This document shows positions 7,533 through 16,393 of a DNA stretch of 64,000 bases, one piece after another; position 1 is the first letter of the stretch; each line of letters starts with the position of its first letter. This DNA comes from Sphingobium lactosutens (lineage in GTDB: Bacteria; Pseudomonadota; Alphaproteobacteria; Sphingomonadales; Sphingomonadaceae): positions 61,163-125,162 of the forward strand of contig NZ_QJQX01000078.1 of NCBI RefSeq assembly GCF_013393185.1, written 5' to 3'. The notes under the pieces were generated by a model. It made no database searches, was not told where the DNA came from, and saw only the letters and a program-made list of their open reading frames with translations. The position numbers and the translations under genes were made by a program.

Positions 7533-9173
7533 ATGGTCACGACACAGGATTACAGCATTGGCGCAGACGGGCTAGTCCATGGCCTGCACCCGCGCCCCAT
7601 TCCCCAGGGGCCAGCGACCGTCGCGCGGATATTGGAGGGGTGCAATCCCGATCACGTCGCCCTGATCGATGCGACTGGCGAACTGACCTATGGCGAACTG
7701 GACCGGTACGTCCGGGCAGCGGCGTCCGGGTTGGCCGCGATGGGATTGCAACAGGGCGACCCGATCGCCGCCTGCTGCGTCAATCACAGCGCCATGATCG
7801 TCGCTTTTCTGGCGTCGCAGCGGTTGGGCCTGGTCTGGAACGGCGTCAACCGCGTGTTGGCGGATGCGGAAAAATGCGCACAACTGCTCGATGCCGAAGC
7901 GAGACTGCTGCTGGCCGATCCGACCGTGGCCGAGGCTCTGGCCGCCCGCAAGGCGGATCTGCCCAAGCTGGATCGCATCCTGACAACAGGTACTGACGCA
8001 ACGCTGGAATGGCCAACGCTGATCGCAGGAAATCTGGGAAAGGATGCCGCCGCCGCGGAGATCGATCCGTTCGCGCCCGCCGCGCTCAGCTACACCAGCG
8101 GCACCACCGGCCTGCCCAAGGGCGCGGTCCATACGCAACACAGCATCATGGCCTTCATCAACGGCGCCATCGCGTCCAACCGGGGCGGCATCTGGCAGGC
8201 GGGCATCCGACGGAGCGTGACGATCGCGCTCACGATCCTCAACGGCATGACCTATGGGCCTCTGGCCGCGCTGGCCAGCGGAGGATCGTTCGTATCGATG
8301 GACCGGGTCGATTCCATCGGCGTTGCCGAATGGATCGCCCGCACCCGTATCCAGGCGCTGTGCTGCACCCCGCCAACCATCCATGATTTTCTGTTCAAGG
8401 ACAGCCTGCAGGCCATGGATCTCAGCAGCCTGGCCTACGCCATGGCGGGAGGTGCAGCGGGATCGGCCGAGCTTTACGAACCGTTCCGCGCGCGCTTCGG
8501 GTCGGAACTGATCAACGAATATGGCATGACCGAAGCGCCCTCGGGCGTCGCCGGCAGCCGTTGCGACCAGTTGCCGCCCGACAAATGCGTGGGCAAACCC
8601 TATAGCCATCTGGAAATTGCCGCGCTGGACGACAATGCCGTTCCCCTGCCGCAGGGCGAGACCGGCGAGATCGGGATCAGGGCCATCCAGACCGGCCCAT
8701 GGGCTGGCGTATTCACCGGCATGCGCGGCTATTGGCGCCAGCCGGAGGAAACAGCGGCGACGTTCCGCAACGGCTGGATGTGCACGGGGGACCTGGGCTT
8801 CCTTGATCTGGAGGGCAATCTGGCGATCGTCGGACGCAAGAAGGAAATGATCATCCGGGGCGGCGCCAATGTCTATCCGGCGGAAATCGAACGGGTGCTA
8901 CGCCTGCGACCGGAAATTCAGGACGCGGTGGTGTTGGGCATAGCGGATCAGCGGCTGGGCGAAATTGTCGGCGCCTGGCTGCTGCTCAATGATGGCGTCG
9001 ATGAAAGCCCGGAACTGATCAAACAACTGACCGATGCCTGCGCCGGGCAGCTGGCACGCTACAAGGTGCCGGCCCGCTGGCTGATCGTGGATAATATTCC
9101 GCGCAATGCCATGAACAAGCCGGATCGCAAACTGCTGCGGACCGTTCCCGCACGCGAACTCGTGCAGGCATAG
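7533..9173 (+). CDS. Acyl-CoA synthetase (AMP-dependent ligase)
   Basis: A 546-residue ANL-superfamily ligase that activates a carboxylic acid to its CoA thioester through an acyl-adenylate. The P-loop-like motif YTSGTTGLPKGAVHT lies near residue 188, the ATP-binding NEYGMTEAP near 330, the hinge and adenylate motif GWMCTGDLGFLDLEGNLAIV near 415, and the C-terminal catalytic lysine is probably in NAMNKPDRKLL. The frame is open further upstream, but ATG 7533 directly follows the Ddn stop and gives normal length. It is the last gene of the 1233-9173 operon and probably supplies the CoA esters used by the dehydrogenase and kinase. The substrate cannot be read from sequence. Confidence 0.88.
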   Translation: MVTTQDYSIGADGLVHGLHPRPIPQGPATVARILEGCNPDHVALIDATGELTYGELDRYVRAAASGLAAMGLQQGDPIAACCVNHSAMIVAFLASQRLGLVWNGVNRVLADAEKCAQLLDAEARLLLADPTVAEALAARKADLPKLDRILTTGTDATLEWPTLIAGNLGKDAAAAEIDPFAPAALSYTSGTTGLPKGAVHTQHSIMAFINGAIASNRGGIWQAGIRRSVTIALTILNGMTYGPLAALASGGSFVSMDRVDSIGVAEWIARTRIQALCCTPPTIHDFLFKDSLQAMDLSSLAYAMAGGAAGSAELYEPFRARFGSELINEYGMTEAPSGVAGSRCDQLPPDKCVGKPYSHLEIAALDDNAVPLPQGETGEIGIRAIQTGPWAGVFTGMRGYWRQPEETAATFRNGWMCTGDLGFLDLEGNLAIVGRKKEMIIRGGANVYPAEIERVLRLRPEIQDAVVLGIADQRLGEIVGAWLLLNDGVDESPELIKQLTDACAGQLARYKVPARWLIVDNIPRNAMNKPDRKLLRTVPARELVQA

Positions 9174-9315
9174 TGACTGGATTTTGTTTGGCGTGATTTT
9201 GGCGGCAGAGGTGATGACACTCGCTTAGAAATCACTCTAGTTAATTGTCATAGTATTATTTTTGCAGAAAATCGGTTCCCATTTTCCTGCATGATGCTCT
9301 GGAGGAGCCTGAACC

Positions 9316-10716
9316 ATGAATGTCGTACGCAAGGACATCAAGCGGGGCCACGGATCGGAAACCCGGCAACTTGCCGGCGAGCTGTGGGCTCTCGACACCT
9401 ATCCCGACCATCCGGCCGGCAAGGAAACGGGCAATTACGACCCGACCTATGACCGGATCGAATATTCGCGCTATTATGATGTCGAATTCGCGCGCAAGGA
9501 ACATGAAAAGATCTGGATGAAATCCTGGCTGATGGCCTGCCGTGACGAGGATATCCCCAATGTCGGCGACCGGATACCGTTCAATGTCGGACGCGTCTCC
9601 TTCATCATCGTCCGCGTCGCCGAAGACAGCTTCAAAGCCTTTTACAACAGCTGCCTCCACCGTGGCACGCAGCTATGCACCAAGCCGGAATCCGGCACGC
9701 ACTTCCGCTGCCCTTATCATGCCTGGGAATGGAAGATCGACGGATCGCTGAGCTATATTCCCAGTCATTGGGACTTCAAGATGGTGACGCCCAAAAATGG
9801 CGCACTTCGTGAGGTCAAGATCGGACGCTGGGGCGGTTTCATCTACATCAATGCCGATCCCGATGCCGCACCGTTCGAGGACTCGCTGGGCGTCGTGCCC
9901 CGGCATTTCGAGCCGTTCGACATCGCCAACCGTCATACGGCCGCGCATTTCCGGCGCCTCGTGCGCGCCAACTGGAAACTGAACCAGGAAGCCTTCATGG
10001 AATCCTACCATGTGGTGGGCACCCATCCGAACGCCATTCCATTCAGCGGCGACACCCAGTCGCAATATGATATCTATGATGACGGCATCGCGCATATCGG
10101 GCGGCAGCTGACGCCCGGCGGCCATCCGAGCATGCACGCCGATGACGCCGTGACGACCGCCGAGGCCATCATGGGTGCCGTGGCCTTCGTGCGCGACATG
10201 CATCATCCCGATGCCGAATTGCCGCAGATCGATCCGGACCAGCCCGTCAGGCCGCAGGTCGCTGATTGGTATCGCAAGCTGGAGACGCAGCGGCTGGGCC
10301 GTCCCTGCACCCTGCCCGACGGCATCCTGATCGACTCGCCGCTCTATTTCGTCTTCCCGCACACGACCTTCTGGCTGTCGGAAGCGCTACCCTTCTTCTA
10401 CCGGTTCATGCCGCATGAATCCGATCCGGAAATGAGCTATCTGGAGGTCCGGATGCTCAAGCATCACGCGGCAGGCACCGAGCGGCCCAAGCCGTCGCCC
10501 TGCATCGAAATCGGTCCCGATGAATGGATCAAGGACAAGGCCCCGGCCTTCGGATTCCTGGCGGCGGTTTTCGATCAGGACTTTGAAAACCTGCCGAACG
10601 TTCAGAATGGCGTCCGCTCGGCGGACCCGCAACGCCACTATGCCCAGCTTGGCGATTATCAGGAGTTCGTCATCAAGCGTTGGCACGAAGTCATCGACGA
10701 GATGATCGCGGAATGA
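9316..10716 (+). CDS. Rieske non-heme iron oxygenase, alpha subunit
   Basis: A 466-residue ring-hydroxylating or demethylating oxygenase subunit. The Rieske centre is clear (CLHRG and, 17 residues later, CPYHAWEW; residues about 115-140), and the mononuclear iron ligands lie in NWKLNQEAFMESYHVVGTHP with the acidic ligand expected near the C-terminal third. A strong ribosome site (GGAGGAGCC) precedes ATG 9316. It leads a three-gene unit with an ABM-domain protein and a P450. No beta subunit, ferredoxin or reductase gene lies nearby, so electron partners must be encoded elsewhere. It probably hydroxylates a cyclic substrate. Confidence 0.88.
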   Translation: MNVVRKDIKRGHGSETRQLAGELWALDTYPDHPAGKETGNYDPTYDRIEYSRYYDVEFARKEHEKIWMKSWLMACRDEDIPNVGDRIPFNVGRVSFIIVRVAEDSFKAFYNSCLHRGTQLCTKPESGTHFRCPYHAWEWKIDGSLSYIPSHWDFKMVTPKNGALREVKIGRWGGFIYINADPDAAPFEDSLGVVPRHFEPFDIANRHTAAHFRRLVRANWKLNQEAFMESYHVVGTHPNAIPFSGDTQSQYDIYDDGIAHIGRQLTPGGHPSMHADDAVTTAEAIMGAVAFVRDMHHPDAELPQIDPDQPVRPQVADWYRKLETQRLGRPCTLPDGILIDSPLYFVFPHTTFWLSEALPFFYRFMPHESDPEMSYLEVRMLKHHAAGTERPKPSPCIEIGPDEWIKDKAPAFGFLAAVFDQDFENLPNVQNGVRSADPQRHYAQLGDYQEFVIKRWHEVIDEMIAE

Positions 10717-10776
10717 CGGCAGAAGTGCCAGGTTCGCGTCCGGCACCCTTGGGAAAGACCGGAAGAGGATGAGCCG

Positions 10777-11178
10777 ATGAACTATAACAAGATATTCATT
10801 GAAGGTAGTGCGTTCATCTGCGTGTTCACGATCGACCCCGCCAAGAGGGACCAATTTGTTGAACTGTTCGATGATCTCTGGACCCGGTTCATCCCCACTA
10901 TGGAGCGCGACACAAATTTCGTCTTCTATGGCTGGGGACGCGATCCGAACCAATTTTATTGTGTCGAGTCCTGGCAATCGGAAGAAGCCACCAATGCCGT
11001 GCGCGCCGAACCCTTCTTCCAGCAGCGCGTCGGGGAACTGATCGACTGCTGTGCCGCCCCGATGCAGCTGACGATCCTGTCGGGCATGCGATCCGATCGG
11101 TCGGTCTTTGACCTTTATCCGGTCGGCCAATCGGAACTGCATCCCAATACGGAAAGCAACACCAGCGTCTTCGTCTGA
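10777..11178 (+). CDS. Small ABM-domain (dimeric alpha-beta barrel) protein
   Basis: A 133-residue protein with a ferredoxin-like alpha-beta barrel pattern as in antibiotic biosynthesis monooxygenase (ABM) domains: strand AFICVFTIDPAKRDQFVELF, helix, strand TNFVFYGWG, then FYCVESWQSEEATNAV. Such proteins act as cofactor-free monooxygenases of hydroquinone-like compounds or as accessory binding proteins. The last 25 residues (after SVFDLYPVG) are polar and probably flexible. It sits 60 bp after the Rieske gene and 35 bp before the P450, pointing to one transcription unit. Specific function unknown. Confidence 0.55.
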   Translation: MNYNKIFIEGSAFICVFTIDPAKRDQFVELFDDLWTRFIPTMERDTNFVFYGWGRDPNQFYCVESWQSEEATNAVRAEPFFQQRVGELIDCCAAPMQLTILSGMRSDRSVFDLYPVGQSELHPNTESNTSVFV

Positions 11179-11213
11179 TCACCGACGCTGCAACCTTATA
11201 GACGGAGTATCAC

Positions 11214-12461
11214 ATGGTCGACCTAGGCAGCTTCAGCGATACGGAAGTGCAGCGCTGCCCGTTTCCGTTCATTCACAGCCTGCATGAACAGGCGCCGATC
11301 TATCCCGATCCGCGCACCGGCTTCCATGTAGTGACCCGTTACAAGGACATCGCCTATATCAGTATGAATCCACAGCTTTTCTCGAACCAGACGGCTATCG
11401 TCATCAACGAAAAAAACCCGTCGGAGGATGGCAAGCGCGTCGCCGCCCTGTACGAGGAAACCGGTTATAACCGCATACATACGATGGTCACCAACGACCC
11501 GCCGAGCCACACCGCCTATCGCGGCTTAGTCGATAAGGTTTTCACCGCGTCCTTCGTCAAGAGCCTGGAACCTTATATCGCCGATCTCGCCGACGAGCTG
11601 ATCGACAGTTTCTGCGAAACCGGGAAGGTCGACCTGATGCGGGATTTCTGCATCCGCCTGCCGATGTACGTCATCGTCGATCAGCTCGGCCTGTCGCGCG
11701 AAGAATGGGAAAAATTCAAGATGTGGTCGGACTCGACCATGGCGCTCATCGATCCGGCCTTGCCGATCGATGAGCGGCTGCATCTTTCGACCTTCCATAT
11801 CGAAATGCAGCAATATCTGGTGTCCAAGGGCGAGGAATATCGCAAGGCGCCGGTCGACAAGATGCTCAGCAACCTTGCCAATGCGCAGCTCGATGGCCGC
11901 TATCTGACCCCGACCGAATTCGTGTCGATCGCCGAACAGCTGTTCGTCGCGGGCAATGAGACGACGACCAGCGCGATCGGCCATGCGGTGCGCCTGCTGA
12001 TCCGCAACCCCGACGTCTATGCCCGGCTGCGCGAAAATCCGGCAAAGGTCGGCGCCTTTACCGAGGAAGTGCTGCGCCTCCACGCGCCAAGCCCGCATCT
12101 CTATCGCGAGGTGAAGGAAGACACCAAAATTGACGGCTATGCGCTGCCCAAGGGCAACATCGTGATGTTGAGCTACCTCGCGGGCAATTACGACCCGTCT
12201 TTCTACGAATGCCCGGAAAAGATTGACCTCGACCGCAAGGGCATCCGCAACCACCTCGCCTTCGGTCGCGGCATCCACTATTGCCTCGGCAACCTGCTGG
12301 CACGCGCCGAACTGAAGCTGGGCATGGACAAGCTGGTCCAGCGCCTGCCCAACATGCGGTTCGACCCGGACTATCCGGAACCTTCCTTTGCGCCGATCTT
12401 CCATGTGCACACGCTCGACAGCATGCACATCCTGTTCGACCCGACCTCGCGCCAAGCCTAA
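11214..12461 (+). CDS. Cytochrome P450
   Basis: A 415-residue soluble bacterial P450. The heme-thiolate motif FGRGIHYCLGNLLARAEL is near residue 346, the I-helix oxygen-activation motif AGNETTTSAIGH near 244, and the K-helix ExxR in EEVLRLHAPSPHLYRE near 285. It would hydroxylate or epoxidise a hydrophobic substrate using electrons from a ferredoxin and reductase not encoded here. A GGAG ribosome site precedes ATG 11214. Transcription should stop at the perfect hairpin just after the stop codon. The P450 family number cannot be assigned from inspection. Confidence 0.92.
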   Translation: MVDLGSFSDTEVQRCPFPFIHSLHEQAPIYPDPRTGFHVVTRYKDIAYISMNPQLFSNQTAIVINEKNPSEDGKRVAALYEETGYNRIHTMVTNDPPSHTAYRGLVDKVFTASFVKSLEPYIADLADELIDSFCETGKVDLMRDFCIRLPMYVIVDQLGLSREEWEKFKMWSDSTMALIDPALPIDERLHLSTFHIEMQQYLVSKGEEYRKAPVDKMLSNLANAQLDGRYLTPTEFVSIAEQLFVAGNETTTSAIGHAVRLLIRNPDVYARLRENPAKVGAFTEEVLRLHAPSPHLYREVKEDTKIDGYALPKGNIVMLSYLAGNYDPSFYECPEKIDLDRKGIRNHLAFGRGIHYCLGNLLARAELKLGMDKLVQRLPNMRFDPDYPEPSFAPIFHVHTLDSMHILFDPTSRQA

Positions 12462-12470
12462 TCCTGCAGA

Positions 12471-12498
12471 TGGGCTGATCCCGATGGGGATCAGCCCA
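12471..12498. terminator. Bidirectional intrinsic terminator
   Basis: A perfect 12-bp stem with a 4-base loop (GGGCTGATCCC, loop GATG, GGGATCAGCCC, plus an outer T-A pair) lies 10 bp after the P450 stop. A short T run follows at 12507-12510. It separates the convergent P450 and FadH-type genes. Confidence 0.8.
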
Positions 12499-12552
12499 GG
12501 CCCCTGTTTTGCTGTGATTTCCAGGCCGTGAACTGTGCCAGTTCACTCGAAA

Positions 12553-14511
12553 TCACTCAAGGCTGGCGGCAACCCGGCGTCCCTCGGCTATGGCCGCCAG
12601 CATGTCGCGCGGGCTGGCCGCATCGCCGATCACATGCAAGGCTGGGAGTTCGCCGCGCAATTCATCGAACAGATCCCTGCGGGACCGGTTGTACGTCACC
12701 AGCACTACAACGTCCGCCGGGACATACTGCTCCGCTCCACCATCCAGCGGTCGAACGACGCAATCCACCTGCCCTATTTCGGCGAGCAAGGCCCGCGTGA
12801 TCAGACGGAACTCCTGTTTGCCGAACCGTTCCAGCGCCGGCGTCGTCCGCAGCGTGCTCTGAACATAAGGCGTCATCATCGGGTGGCGCGTGACCAGCGT
12901 CACCGCCATGCCCCGCGCCATGAGCGTATCGACGGCCGCGATCGCCTCCACATGGCCCACATCATCGAGGACCAGCGCATGCCGGCCTTGTGCGGCAGGG
13001 GCGGCCGTCAGGAGATCGATCGTACTGAGGACATGGGGCTGATGCACGCCGACGAGCGACGCCCACGGCGCGGAAGCTTGCATCCCGTCCATGCGGGGTT
13101 CCGAGCCAGTGGCGATGATCACGACATCCGCACCTTCCCCGCGGATATCGTCCGCGGAGAAATAGCTGTTGAGCCGCACATCCACCCCCAGCCGGTAAAC
13201 CTCCTGTTCAAGCCAAGTGAGGATGTCGCCAACCATATGCAGATAGGGCGCCTTGCGCGCCACGGCGGCCGCGCCGCCCAGGCCCGGCATCGCTTCGGCC
13301 AATATCACCGCATGCCCAGCCAGAGCCGCGACGCGGGCGGCCTCCATCCCTGCGGGGCCGCCGCCGACGACCAGCACCTTGCGTTTCACGACCGGCGTGG
13401 CGGCAATGACATTGTCGTCCAGCTGCCGTTCAAAACCCACCGCCGGATTGACCAGGCACCCCATGCGCCCACCGCGATTGAGTTGGCCGATGCAGCCCTG
13501 ATTGCAGGCGATGCAGGGGCGGACCTGTTCGGGATGCCCCTCCTTCGTCTTGCGTACCAGATCGGGATCGGCAATCTGCGCCCGCACCATTGATATGAGG
13601 TCCGCCGTGCCTTCGCGCAGCACCTGTTCGGCCTCCTCCAGCGTGCGGAACCGCCCTGCCACGATACGCGGCAGAGTGGAGGTCGCGGCGATCGGGCCTG
13701 CGCTCGGCAATTCGTAGCCGGTCGGCGTTTCCATCGTCGCGTTCATGGATAGCGGCCGATAATAATCGCCCAGCGAGACATTCACATAGTCGATCAGCCC
13801 TTCAGCCTCCAGCGCGTGGATCAGGGCTACATTATCTTGTGCCTTGACCCCTTCGGGCGCTTCGGTCGCGCTGAGGCGCACGCCCACCACGAAATCCTGC
13901 CCAACCCTTTTGCGTACTGCCCGCGCCGTATCCATCAACAGCCGCATGCGGTTTTCGAGCGAGCCGCCATAGGCATCGGTCCGCCGGTTCAGAACGGGCG
14001 AGAGGAACTGATGGAAGATATAGCCATGCGCACCGTGAATCTCAACGCCCTCCAGTCCACCCTCACGGCAGCGAAGCGCGGCGGCGGCAAAGGCTTCGAT
14101 CAAGGTGTCGATATCTTCCTGTCGCATCGGGCGCGGCACGAAACCGAGCGGACTGGGAATATCCGAAGCCGACCAGCCAAGCCCGTCCAGACCCGGAAAA
14201 TGCGCGCCGCCATGATGGAGTTGCTGGAAAATCTTCATGCCATGGGGTCGAATGGCCTCCATCAACCTGCGATAATGGGGAATGATCGCGTCATCGAAAT
14301 TGCGCACCGTTCCCACGCTCGACGGATGGACGCTGGCAATCTCTAGGATCGACAATCCGCAACCACCCCGCGCCCGCGCTTCATGATAAGCGATGAACTC
14401 GTCGGTCAGGCTGTCCTGCGAAAAATGCGTGCCGTGCGCTGTCCGCACGATGCGATTGGGGATCTCCACCGACCCGATGCGGATCGGCTCGAAGACATGA
14501 CAAAGACTCAT
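12553..14511 (-). CDS. FadH-type NADH:flavin oxidoreductase (OYE domain plus FAD/NAD(P) domain, 4Fe-4S)
   Basis: A 652-residue multidomain flavoenzyme like 2,4-dienoyl-CoA reductase. The N-terminal old-yellow-enzyme TIM barrel (residues 1-340) begins HVFEPIRIGSVEIPNRIVRT and includes QQLHHGGAH. The iron-sulfur ligands lie in CIACNQGCIGQ and the later Cys of GCLVNPAVG, and the FAD/NAD-binding half starts VLVVGGGPAGMEAARVAALA. Family members reduce conjugated enoyl-CoA or enone double bonds, or demethylate small amines. The CoA-catabolic setting favours enoyl or enone reduction. ATG 14511 follows a GGAGGCGAGGGGTG ribosome site with better spacing than the GTG one codon earlier. It lies 40 bp after an SDR on the same strand. 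Confidence 0.85.
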   Translation of the reverse strand: MSLCHVFEPIRIGSVEIPNRIVRTAHGTHFSQDSLTDEFIAYHEARARGGCGLSILEIASVHPSSVGTVRNFDDAIIPHYRRLMEAIRPHGMKIFQQLHHGGAHFPGLDGLGWSASDIPSPLGFVPRPMRQEDIDTLIEAFAAAALRCREGGLEGVEIHGAHGYIFHQFLSPVLNRRTDAYGGSLENRMRLLMDTARAVRKRVGQDFVVGVRLSATEAPEGVKAQDNVALIHALEAEGLIDYVNVSLGDYYRPLSMNATMETPTGYELPSAGPIAATSTLPRIVAGRFRTLEEAEQVLREGTADLISMVRAQIADPDLVRKTKEGHPEQVRPCIACNQGCIGQLNRGGRMGCLVNPAVGFERQLDDNVIAATPVVKRKVLVVGGGPAGMEAARVAALAGHAVILAEAMPGLGGAAAVARKAPYLHMVGDILTWLEQEVYRLGVDVRLNSYFSADDIRGEGADVVIIATGSEPRMDGMQASAPWASLVGVHQPHVLSTIDLLTAAPAAQGRHALVLDDVGHVEAIAAVDTLMARGMAVTLVTRHPMMTPYVQSTLRTTPALERFGKQEFRLITRALLAEIGQVDCVVRPLDGGAEQYVPADVVVLVTYNRSRRDLFDELRGELPALHVIGDAASPRDMLAAIAEGRRVAASLE

Positions 14512-14550
14512 CACCCCTCGCCTCCTTTCCTTTTGTCTGGTTTCCCCGTG

Positions 14551-15345
14551 TCACTCACCGATGGAGGCATAGGCCTGCGGCGGATATTCGTCGGGGAAGG
14601 TGCAACGCCGCAGATGATTTCCGCCATCGACCGGCATCCAGGTGCCCGTCGCGAAACATTCGTCCGACGCCAGCCACAGACAGGCCGCGGCCATGTCGGC
14701 GGGCGTGGCCCCGCGTCCCAGCGGCGCTTCCTTGACCGCAGCCTCCCGGACGCCCGGAATGGCCACGAAGGGCGCCGCCATCGCGGATTCGATCAGCGAG
14801 GGAAGGACCGCATTGACGCGAATTTGCCGGGGTCCGAATTCGATCGCAGCATATTTGATCATCATGTTGGTCGCGGCTTTGGCGCAGGCATAGGCCATCT
14901 GGCCCGGCGCGGCATGGGTCGAGGAAATGGAAGAAATGACCACCACCGCTCCGCCATCGCGCATGACGCGCGTGCAGTTCTGGACGAAGAAGAGCGGTCC
15001 CATGAAGTTGACGGCCATCGCCCTTTCCACCTTTTCCGGCGTGATATCGGCGATCATGCCCGGCATCGGCCAGCCCGCGGCGTCGATCGCGATGTCGATC
15101 GGGCCTAGCGCGTCGCGCGCCTGATCTGCCAGGCGCACAAGATCCTGCGGCTTGCCCGCGTCGCAGGCGACGGCCAGGCCACCGATCTTCGCGGCCAGAC
15201 GTTCCAGATTCTCCAGATTCCGCGATGCGACCGCGACCCGTGCGCCCTCGGCAGCCAGCCGTTCCGCTATCGCCCACCCCGAACCGCCCTCCGCCGACGC
15301 GCCCAGCACGATCGCCGACTTGCCGGAAAACCGTTGTTCCGCCAT
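14551..15345 (-). CDS. Short-chain dehydrogenase/reductase (SDR)
   Basis: A 264-residue classical SDR. The glycine-rich loop is the variant GASAEGGSGWAIA, the active-site Ser lies in ISSISSTHA, and the YxxxK pair in YACAKAA. It oxidises or reduces a secondary alcohol or ketone with NAD(P)(H). ATG 15345 was chosen because the ribosome site GGAGAGG directly overlaps the upstream Met codons at 15357. The divergent SDR at 15554 shares the promoter region, which holds two copies of the GntR-type palindrome, so the pair is probably co-regulated by the regulator at 270-1010. The FadH-type gene follows in the same operon. Confidence 0.85.
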   Translation of the reverse strand: MAEQRFSGKSAIVLGASAEGGSGWAIAERLAAEGARVAVASRNLENLERLAAKIGGLAVACDAGKPQDLVRLADQARDALGPIDIAIDAAGWPMPGMIADITPEKVERAMAVNFMGPLFFVQNCTRVMRDGGAVVVISSISSTHAAPGQMAYACAKAATNMMIKYAAIEFGPRQIRVNAVLPSLIESAMAAPFVAIPGVREAAVKEAPLGRGATPADMAAACLWLASDECFATGTWMPVDGGNHLRRCTFPDEYPPQAYASIGE

Positions 15346-15362
15346 CATCCTCTCCATAAGAA

Positions 15363-15372
15363 TCGCATACGA
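15363..15372. promoter_or_regulatory. Candidate GntR operator, copy in SDR divergent promoter (left)
   Basis: TCGCATACGA differs by one base from the perfect palindrome TCGTATACGA found at 15507-15516. It lies just upstream of the minus-strand SDR start. Confidence 0.4.
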
Positions 15373-15506
15373 TCTTGCTGCAGCTTGAGGTTATTGGCAA
15401 GGCTATGGATCAATTATTCCCAAGCTGAATCTGTAAGAAATTTTTAGCTTTCCGACTTAATTTTCTGGAAAAGGCTGCACCGGATATTGCATAAAATACA
15501 CATATC

Positions 15507-15516
15507 TCGTATACGA
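15507..15516. promoter_or_regulatory. Candidate GntR operator, perfect palindrome
   Basis: TCGTATACGA is a perfect 10-bp palindrome in the 208-bp AT-rich spacer between divergent SDR genes. It matches the sites upstream of the GntR gene at 1077-1107, suggesting one regulon. Confidence 0.5.
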
Positions 15517-15553
15517 CTATTCACAAAAGAAGAACGATCGGCCGGTCAACCCG

Positions 15554-16363
15554 ATGGACAAGGTTCTGCGGCCACCGCGCACGAGAGCAATTGCGGAGGA
15601 TGCATTGAAGGAATTTGAAGGCAAGGTGGCGCTGATCACCGGCGGCGGAAACGGGATTGGCCTTGCCACTGCCCGTCTCTTTGCCGAGCGCGGAGCGCGG
15701 GTCGCCATCGCGGATGTGAACCGCGAGGCCGGCGAGCAGGCGGCGGAGCTGCTGCGGCAATCCGGCGCAGAGGTGATGTTCGTCTATGGCGACGTGTCCG
15801 ACAAGGCGGTTGTCGAGCAGATGGTCGCGGAAACCGTGGCCAAGCTGGGCGGGCTGGATTATGCCGCCAACAATGCCGGCATCACCCATCCCAAGGATGC
15901 GGAATGGGATGACGATGCCTTTCAGCGCACCCTGGACATCAATCTTTCGGGCGTCATGCACTGCCTGAAAGCCGAACTGCGTCACATGCTGGCGGCGGGC
16001 AAGGGTTCCATCGTCAATACCGCCTCGATCGGCGGGCTTATCGCCTCGGTGGTCCCTTCCCTGCCGGCCTATACCGCCAGCAAGCATGGGGTCATCGGCC
16101 TGACCAAGGTCGCCGCGCTGAGACATGCCAGGGACGGCATTCGCGTGAACGCCGTGCTGCCGGGCGTCACCTTCACCAACATGGTCAAGGACGTGATGGA
16201 ACTGGGCGAGGAAGAACGCAAGGTTCTGGAAAATATGGCGCCGATGGGCCGGGTCGCCCGTCCCGAGGAGATTGCGGAAGCCATCATCTGGCTCTGTTCC
16301 GACAAGGCGAGCTTCGTCACAGGCCATTCGCTTGTCGTCGATGGCGGCGCTATCGCGCAATGA
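15554..16363 (+). CDS. Short-chain dehydrogenase/reductase (SDR)
   Basis: A classical SDR with nucleotide loop TGGGNGIGLATA, NNAG in DYAANNAGITH, Ser in SIGGLIAS and catalytic YTASKHG; the end LVVDGGAIAQ is typical. It probably oxidises a hydroxyl of a pathway intermediate with NAD+. The ATG at 15554 has no visible ribosome site. A TTG at 15605 follows GGAGGA and starts at the conserved EFEGKVALITGG, so the true protein may be 252 rather than 269 residues. It heads a plus-strand unit with the fused kinase, the Gfo/Idh-type gene and the MaoC gene. Confidence 0.85.
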   Translation: MDKVLRPPRTRAIAEDALKEFEGKVALITGGGNGIGLATARLFAERGARVAIADVNREAGEQAAELLRQSGAEVMFVYGDVSDKAVVEQMVAETVAKLGGLDYAANNAGITHPKDAEWDDDAFQRTLDINLSGVMHCLKAELRHMLAAGKGSIVNTASIGGLIASVVPSLPAYTASKHGVIGLTKVAALRHARDGIRVNAVLPGVTFTNMVKDVMELGEEERKVLENMAPMGRVARPEEIAEAIIWLCSDKASFVTGHSLVVDGGAIAQ

Positions 16364-16393
16364 AGCGCAGCATCGGCGAAAGACCTAGCTAGC

